Shown: in pieces, positions 6,925 to 9,756 of the stretch
How positions within the stretch are numbered: the stretch's first letter is position 1
How the letters are laid out: the number at the start of each line of letters is the position of its first letter
Assembly: GCA_900551965.1 (NCBI GenBank)
Contig: URYF01000060.1
Location: 1-9,756, forward strand
DNA from: an uncultured bacterium
GTDB taxonomy: Bacteria; Cyanobacteriota; Vampirovibrionia; Gastranaerophilales; Gastranaerophilaceae
Length of the DNA stretch: 9,756 nt
Direction: 5' to 3'
Notes under the pieces: model-generated
Database searches by the model: none
The model's input: only the letters and a program-made list of their open reading frames with translations
What the model was told of the DNA's origin: nothing
Position numbers and translations under genes: made by a program

Positions 6925-7893
6925 TTAACCGATCATATCTTCTTCCACAGGGCTTGGAGCTAAGTCTAAACCGAAGTGGTGTAATCTTTCGATAACTTCA
7001 TCTGATGATTTTTTACCGAAATTCTTTATATTTAATAAATCATGTTCTGATTTTTTCAACAATTCAGGCATTGAATTGATGCTTGCTCTTTTTAAGCAAT
7101 TGTATGCTCTTACTGACAATTCCAATTCTTCAATAGTCATTGTCGGAGCTTCTTCAACTTCATCTATAGCTTCTTCAATTTGAGCAACCGGAGCTGTTAC
7201 AGGCTGACCTGTAATTGATGCGATTTGCATAAAATGTTCAATAAGCAAGTTTGAAGCTTGGCTTAAAGCATTTTGAACATCAATAGATCCGTTTGACCAG
7301 ATTTCTAAAGTTAATTTGTCAAAGTCTAATGCATCACCAACACGAGCACTTTCTACATTGTAGCTTACTCTTTTGATTGGCATAAATGTTGCATCGATAG
7401 GTAAAACATCGATTGTAGCATCTTTTGCATCTCTTGGAACATCATTTGGAACATATCCTTTACCTGAATCAACAATAACATCAGCGTGGAATGAACCGCC
7501 GTCTGCTACTGTACAAATTAACCAATCAGGGTTAACAACTTTAACACCTGCAGGTAATTGAATATCACTTGCTAATACAGGACCAGGTTTATCCACGTCA
7601 ATTCTTAGGTGTTGAGATTCTTTAGATTCTGTTTTAACAACCAAGCCTTTAAGGTTTAGCATAACGTCAATAACATCTTCTAATACACCCGGAATTGCTG
7701 TGTACTCGTGAGTAATACCTTCGATTCTGGCACTTGTTACAGCTGTACCTTCAAGGCTTGATAATAATACTCGTCTTAAAGAATTACCGATTGTTGTACC
7801 GAATCCTCTTTCTAATGGCTCAATAACGAATTTTCCGTATTGTGAACCGTCAGAACTTGTTGCTGTATTAACACATTTAATTTTTAATTCCAT
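6925..7893 (-). CDS. rpoA: DNA-directed RNA polymerase subunit alpha
   Basis: 322 aa, standard length. The alpha subunit dimerises to nucleate RNA polymerase assembly, and its C-terminal domain touches UP-element DNA and activators. The N-terminal domain (about 1-230) shows ERGFGTTIGNSLRRVLLSSL (28-47) and ITHEYTAIPGVLEDV (60-74). A short acidic linker follows (EEAIDEVEEAPTMTIEE, 240-256). The C-terminal domain has the residues known in E. coli for DNA contact: R262, N265, G293, K295 and S296, by my alignment equal to R265, N268, G296, K298 and S299. The ribosome binding site AGGAG is before the ATG. The gap after rpsD is 70 nt and shows nothing notable. Nothing suggests truncation. Confidence 0.98.
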   Translation of the reverse strand: MELKIKCVNTATSSDGSQYGKFVIEPLERGFGTTIGNSLRRVLLSSLEGTAVTSARIEGITHEYTAIPGVLEDVIDVMLNLKGLVVKTESKESQHLRIDVDKPGPVLASDIQLPAGVKVVNPDWLICTVADGGSFHADVIVDSGKGYVPNDVPRDAKDATIDVLPIDATFMPIKRVSYNVESARVGDALDFDKLTLEIWSNGSIDVQNALSQASNLLIEHFMQIASITGQPVTAPVAQIEEAIDEVEEAPTMTIEELELSVRAYNCLKRASINSMPELLKKSEHDLLNIKNFGKKSSDEVIERLHHFGLDLAPSPVEEDMIG

Positions 7894-7963
7894 TCTTTTA
7901 TTCTCCTAGTTATAATCTACTTAATTGCTAGTTATATAAGCTAATGCTTAACACTCACAATTC

Positions 7964-8566
7964 CTACTTAGAATAATATTCGATTACAAGTTGTTCCTTG
8001 ATTTCCGGATCTAATTCTTCTCTTTCAGGAATTCTGTCAAATGTAATTTTCAATGCTTCTTTATCGATTGTCATCCAAGCCGGAGCACAAGCCATATCGA
8101 TCAATCCCATTACATCGTTTAAGTATTTTGCACTTTTTGATTTAACTGTTACAACATCACCCGCTTTAACTAAGTATGAAGGAATGTCTACTTTTCTACC
8201 GTTAACAAGAACATGACCGTGGTTAACGATTTGTCTTGTTTGTTTACGAGTGATACCAAAACCTGCTCTGAATAAGATGTTATCTAATCTTGATTCTAAC
8301 AATTGTAACAAGATTGTACCTGTAACACCGCTTCTTCTTGCAGCTTCGTTATAATATCTTACGAATTGTTTTTCACTTACAAGGTATGTGAATCTGATTT
8401 TTTGTTTTTCAGCAAGGTGAAGTGCATATTCAGAAAGTTTTTTTCTTACTGCACCGTGTTGACCTGATGCTGTTTGTCTCATAGAAGATGTTAATTTTCT
8501 GTTTGACAAATCTTTAACTTTTTTATTTCTAAATAATTTATTGGTTGGTCCTGTATATCTTGACAT
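7964..8566 (-). CDS. rpsD: 30S ribosomal protein S4
   Basis: 200 aa, full length. S4 is a primary 16S rRNA binder that starts 30S body assembly, and in several bacteria it represses its own mRNA. The start is set at 8566 (MSRYTGPTNK), as in other S4 proteins, with AAAGGAG at 8578-8584. The reading frame stays open 21 codons further upstream, but that part has no S4 resemblance. The S4 RNA-binding domain covers about 91-153 (LESRLDNILFRAGFGITRKQ, then HGHVLVNGRKVDIPSYLV). The N-terminus has no cysteines, so this is the zinc-free form. The gene sits between rpsK and rpoA, as in many bacteria but unlike photosynthetic Cyanobacteria as I recall them. The 234-nt spacer before it is unusually long and structured. 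Confidence 0.97.
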   Translation of the reverse strand: MSRYTGPTNKLFRNKKVKDLSNRKLTSSMRQTASGQHGAVRKKLSEYALHLAEKQKIRFTYLVSEKQFVRYYNEAARRSGVTGTILLQLLESRLDNILFRAGFGITRKQTRQIVNHGHVLVNGRKVDIPSYLVKAGDVVTVKSKSAKYLNDVMGLIDMACAPAWMTIDKEALKITFDRIPEREELDPEIKEQLVIEYYSK

Positions 8567-8800
8567 TTTTCTAATTTCTCCTTTATGTTGTGCGGGGCAT
8601 CTATGGTTTGCGTTTGGACTAATTCGCAAGCCCCCGCGATTTGTACTGTTTTTATTATTAATCCGCCTATCTTGGATTATTGAGGGGCGCTACCTTAAAT
8701 TCTGCTTCGTAACTTATTCCAAATTACTTCACTTCATCAGGTTTCTCCCCGGATATGCCGTGATAACTTTCGCTCACGCAGCACTCCTTGTCAAAATCCG
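8567..8800 (-). promoter_or_regulatory. Long structured rpsK-rpsD spacer, possible rpsD leader
   Basis: This 234-nt gap is much longer than the others in the operon. Three hairpins can be drawn. (1) 8756-8783: TGC-CGTGA pairs with TCACG-(CA)-GCA, just after the rpsK stop. (2) 8659-8679: TAATCC pairs with GGATTA over a 9-nt loop. (3) 8592-8637: GCGGGG pairs with CCCCGC and encloses TTGCG/CGCAA, ending 8 nt upstream of the rpsD ribosome binding site (8578-8584). The third is GC-rich in an AT-rich genome, and its position suits control of rpsD translation, perhaps by S4 itself as in other S4 operons. No match to a known S4 leader was established. A possible weak internal promoter was not convincing. 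Confidence 0.45.
8659..8799 (-). repeat. Intergenic repeat, copy 2 (after rpsK)
   Basis: Shares three blocks, in the same order, with the rpsM-rpsK spacer. Plus-strand words: tcttggatt at 8670-8678, cgctcac at 8771-8777, and gtcaaaatcc at 8790-8799. The last block ends 1 nt from the rpsK stop codon, exactly as in the other copy. The distance between the last two blocks is 12 nt here and 11 nt there. This copy has about 40 extra nt between the first two blocks. Confidence 0.5.
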
Positions 8801-9187
8801 TTATACACGTCTTTTCTTAGGCGGGCGACATCCGTTGTGAGGAATAGGAGTTACATCTTTAATAAGAGTAATTTCTAAACCTGCAGCCTGGATTGCTCTG
8901 ATTGCAGTTTCTCTGCCTGAACCAGGTCCTTTGATATGAACTTCAACTTTTTTCATACCTTGGTCGATTGATTTTTTAGCTACCAATTCTGCTGCTGATT
9001 GAGCTGCAAACGGAGTTCCTTTTCTTGCACCTTTAAAACCGGAAGCACCTGCTGTTGCCCAAGCAATAGCATTACCTTGAGTATCGGTAGAAGTTACAAT
9101 TGTATTGTTGAAAGTTGACTGAATATGTACAACCCCTTGCAATACATTTTTCTTTTCTTTTTTCTTAGTTTTTTGTGGTCTTGCCAT
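8801..9187 (-). CDS. rpsK: 30S ribosomal protein S11
   Basis: 128 aa, standard length. S11 lies on the 30S platform and helps form the mRNA exit region. Seen: basic N-terminus with MARPQKTKKKEKK, VVHIQSTFNNTIVT (19-32), ATAGASGFKGARKGTPFAAQ (44-63), VEVHIKGPGSGRETAIRAIQ (81-100) and the C-terminal DVTPIPHNGCRPPKKRRV. The Asn-Gly pair N118-G119 matches the site known to form isoaspartate in E. coli S11. AAAGGAT is the ribosome binding site, 7 nt before the ATG. Both flanking spacers are long and share repeats. Confidence 0.98.
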   Translation of the reverse strand: MARPQKTKKKEKKNVLQGVVHIQSTFNNTIVTSTDTQGNAIAWATAGASGFKGARKGTPFAAQSAAELVAKKSIDQGMKKVEVHIKGPGSGRETAIRAIQAAGLEITLIKDVTPIPHNGCRPPKKRRV

Positions 9188-9225
9188 TTCTTTATCCTTT
9201 ATTTTAGTTACTTATATTTAAAATA

Positions 9226-9318
9226 TTATCCTTGTCTTGGATTCTTACCAGTTCGCAATATTTCTCACTGAAAAGGGCTGGGCTCGCTTACGCTCACTCG
9301 GCACCCTAGTCAAAATCC
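9226..9318 (-). repeat. Intergenic repeat, copy 1 (after rpsM)
   Basis: Lies in the 132-nt gap between rpsM and rpsK. Plus-strand blocks shared with the rpsK-rpsD gap are tcttggatt (9235-9243), cgctcac (9291-9297) and gtcaaaatcc (9309-9318). ATCC at 9228-9231 can pair with GGAT at 9239-9242, at the place where the other copy has its 6-bp hairpin. The 9275-9305 part is GC-rich (gctcgcttacgctcac), in contrast to the AT-rich remainder. The block next to rpsM ends 1 nt from the stop codon. Confidence 0.5.
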
Positions 9319-9319
9319 A

Positions 9320-9685
9320 TTATTTCTTTTTAGAAACCGGTCCTGTTTTCTTTCCGCGTTGAGTTCTTGCGTTTGTTTTTGTTCTCTGACCTCTGCAAGG
9401 AAGACCTCTTTTGTGCCTCATACCTCTGTATGAGTTAATTTCTTGAAGACGTTTAATGTTCATTGTTACTTCACGTCTTAAGTCACCTTCAATATTGTAT
9501 TCAGACAATGCATTACGTAATTGTTTAATATCATCATCTGTTAAGTCATCTGTTCTTAAATCAGGTGAAATACCTGTTACTTCAAGAATCTTTTTGCTTC
9601 TTGCAGGTCCTATACCGTAGATATAGGTCAAAGCGATTTCTAGTCTTTTGTTACGAGGTAAATCTACCCCAACTAATCTTGCCAT
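9320..9685 (-). CDS. rpsM: 30S ribosomal protein S13
   Basis: 121 aa, standard length. S13 sits in the 30S head, forms intersubunit bridges to the 50S and has a C-terminal tail near the P-site tRNA. Seen: MARLVGVDLPRNKRLEIALT at the start, YIYGIGPARSKKIL (22-35, the helix-hairpin-helix-like region), RLQEINSYRGMRHKRGLPCR (84-103) and RTKTNARTQRGKKTGP near the end. The AAAGGA ribosome binding site lies before the ATG. It follows rpmJ after 52 nt, the usual order in the alpha operon. Confidence 0.98.
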   Translation of the reverse strand: MARLVGVDLPRNKRLEIALTYIYGIGPARSKKILEVTGISPDLRTDDLTDDDIKQLRNALSEYNIEGDLRREVTMNIKRLQEINSYRGMRHKRGLPCRGQRTKTNARTQRGKKTGPVSKKK

Positions 9686-9737
9686 GTTTTCTTTCCTTTA
9701 TATTTCTTGTACTTACTTATTTTTTACTCTGCGAAAA

Positions 9738-9756
9738 TTAACCCTGTCTTTGTTTG
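9738..9756 (-). CDS. rpmJ: 50S ribosomal protein L36, 3' end only
   Basis: Only the last five codons and the stop are inside the window; they read KQRQG-stop on the minus strand, the usual ending of L36 (short, zinc-binding in many bacteria). The position directly upstream of rpsM is where rpmJ stands in most bacteria. The fragment is too short to say which L36 type it is. Confidence 0.75.

Noticed and set aside
8567..8629. Upstream extension of S4 by 21 residues
   Set aside because: The extension has no S4 similarity and covers the ribosome binding site and leader hairpin; MSRYTGPTNK is the normal type of S4 start.
8770..8799. Promoter with TTGACA after the rpsK stop (minus strand)
   Set aside because: The -35 word is good, but the best -10-like word (AGTTAT) is 20 nt away and poor; the other repeat copy has no -10 at all.
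8541..8840. Plus-strand open frame through the rpsK-rpsD spacer
   Set aside because: It overlaps rpsD and rpsK ends antisense, has no ribosome binding site and no recognisable protein features.
1..9756. CRISPR array, insertion sequence, tRNA or rRNA genes
   Set aside because: No regularly spaced repeats, transposase, terminal inverted repeats or tRNA/rRNA signatures were seen on either strand.

Overview
The window is AT-rich bacterial DNA with two blocks of genes that converge on a shared terminator near position 4780. The right half, on the minus strand, is the distal end of the S10/spc/alpha ribosomal-protein supercluster. In transcription order it reads rpmJ (only its 3' tail, at the window edge), rpsM, rpsK, rpsD, rpoA, rplQ, truA, rplM, rpsI. 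The left half, on the plus strand, holds three proteins of unknown function and one M29-family aminopeptidase.

The best guess for the organism is a non-photosynthetic relative of Cyanobacteria, of the Melainabacteria/Vampirovibrionia (Gastranaerophilales) kind. L17 carries the cyanobacterial-style stretch LGKAQDQRKALLRSLATEL, and L13 also reads like cyanobacterial L13. The order rplQ-truA-rplM-rpsI fits Cyanobacteria, but rpsD lies between rpsK and rpoA, which from memory is not the arrangement in photosynthetic Cyanobacteria. The low GC and the accessory proteins with a short Asn-Phe-Thr type motif near the N-terminus fit the same group. This placement is inference; no database search was run.

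Layout. Positions 1-95 are a GC-rich island (about 57% G+C in 1-90) of unknown identity. Then come a 561-aa protein (187-1872) with a helix-turn-helix-like segment and NUMOD3-like repeats, a 109-aa protein (1902-2231), the M29 aminopeptidase (2297-3403) with a long hairpin terminator, and a 402-aa protein (3519-4727) with a possible nucleotide/PRPP-binding loop. The perfect 12-bp terminator stem at 4764-4793 serves both this block and the ribosomal operon. The minus-strand operon runs from the right edge down to 4817.

The ribosomal genes make core ribosome parts (S13, S11, S4, L17, L13, S9, L36), the RNA polymerase alpha subunit, and the tRNA pseudouridine synthase TruA. The two most interesting things are (a) the N-terminal motif shared by all three unknown proteins and absent from the housekeeping proteins next to them, which could be a targeting or sorting tag, and (b) two unusually long spacers inside the ribosomal operon (rpsM-rpsK and rpsK-rpsD) that share sequence blocks in the same order and look like copies of one intergenic element, the second with a strong hairpin just before rpsD.
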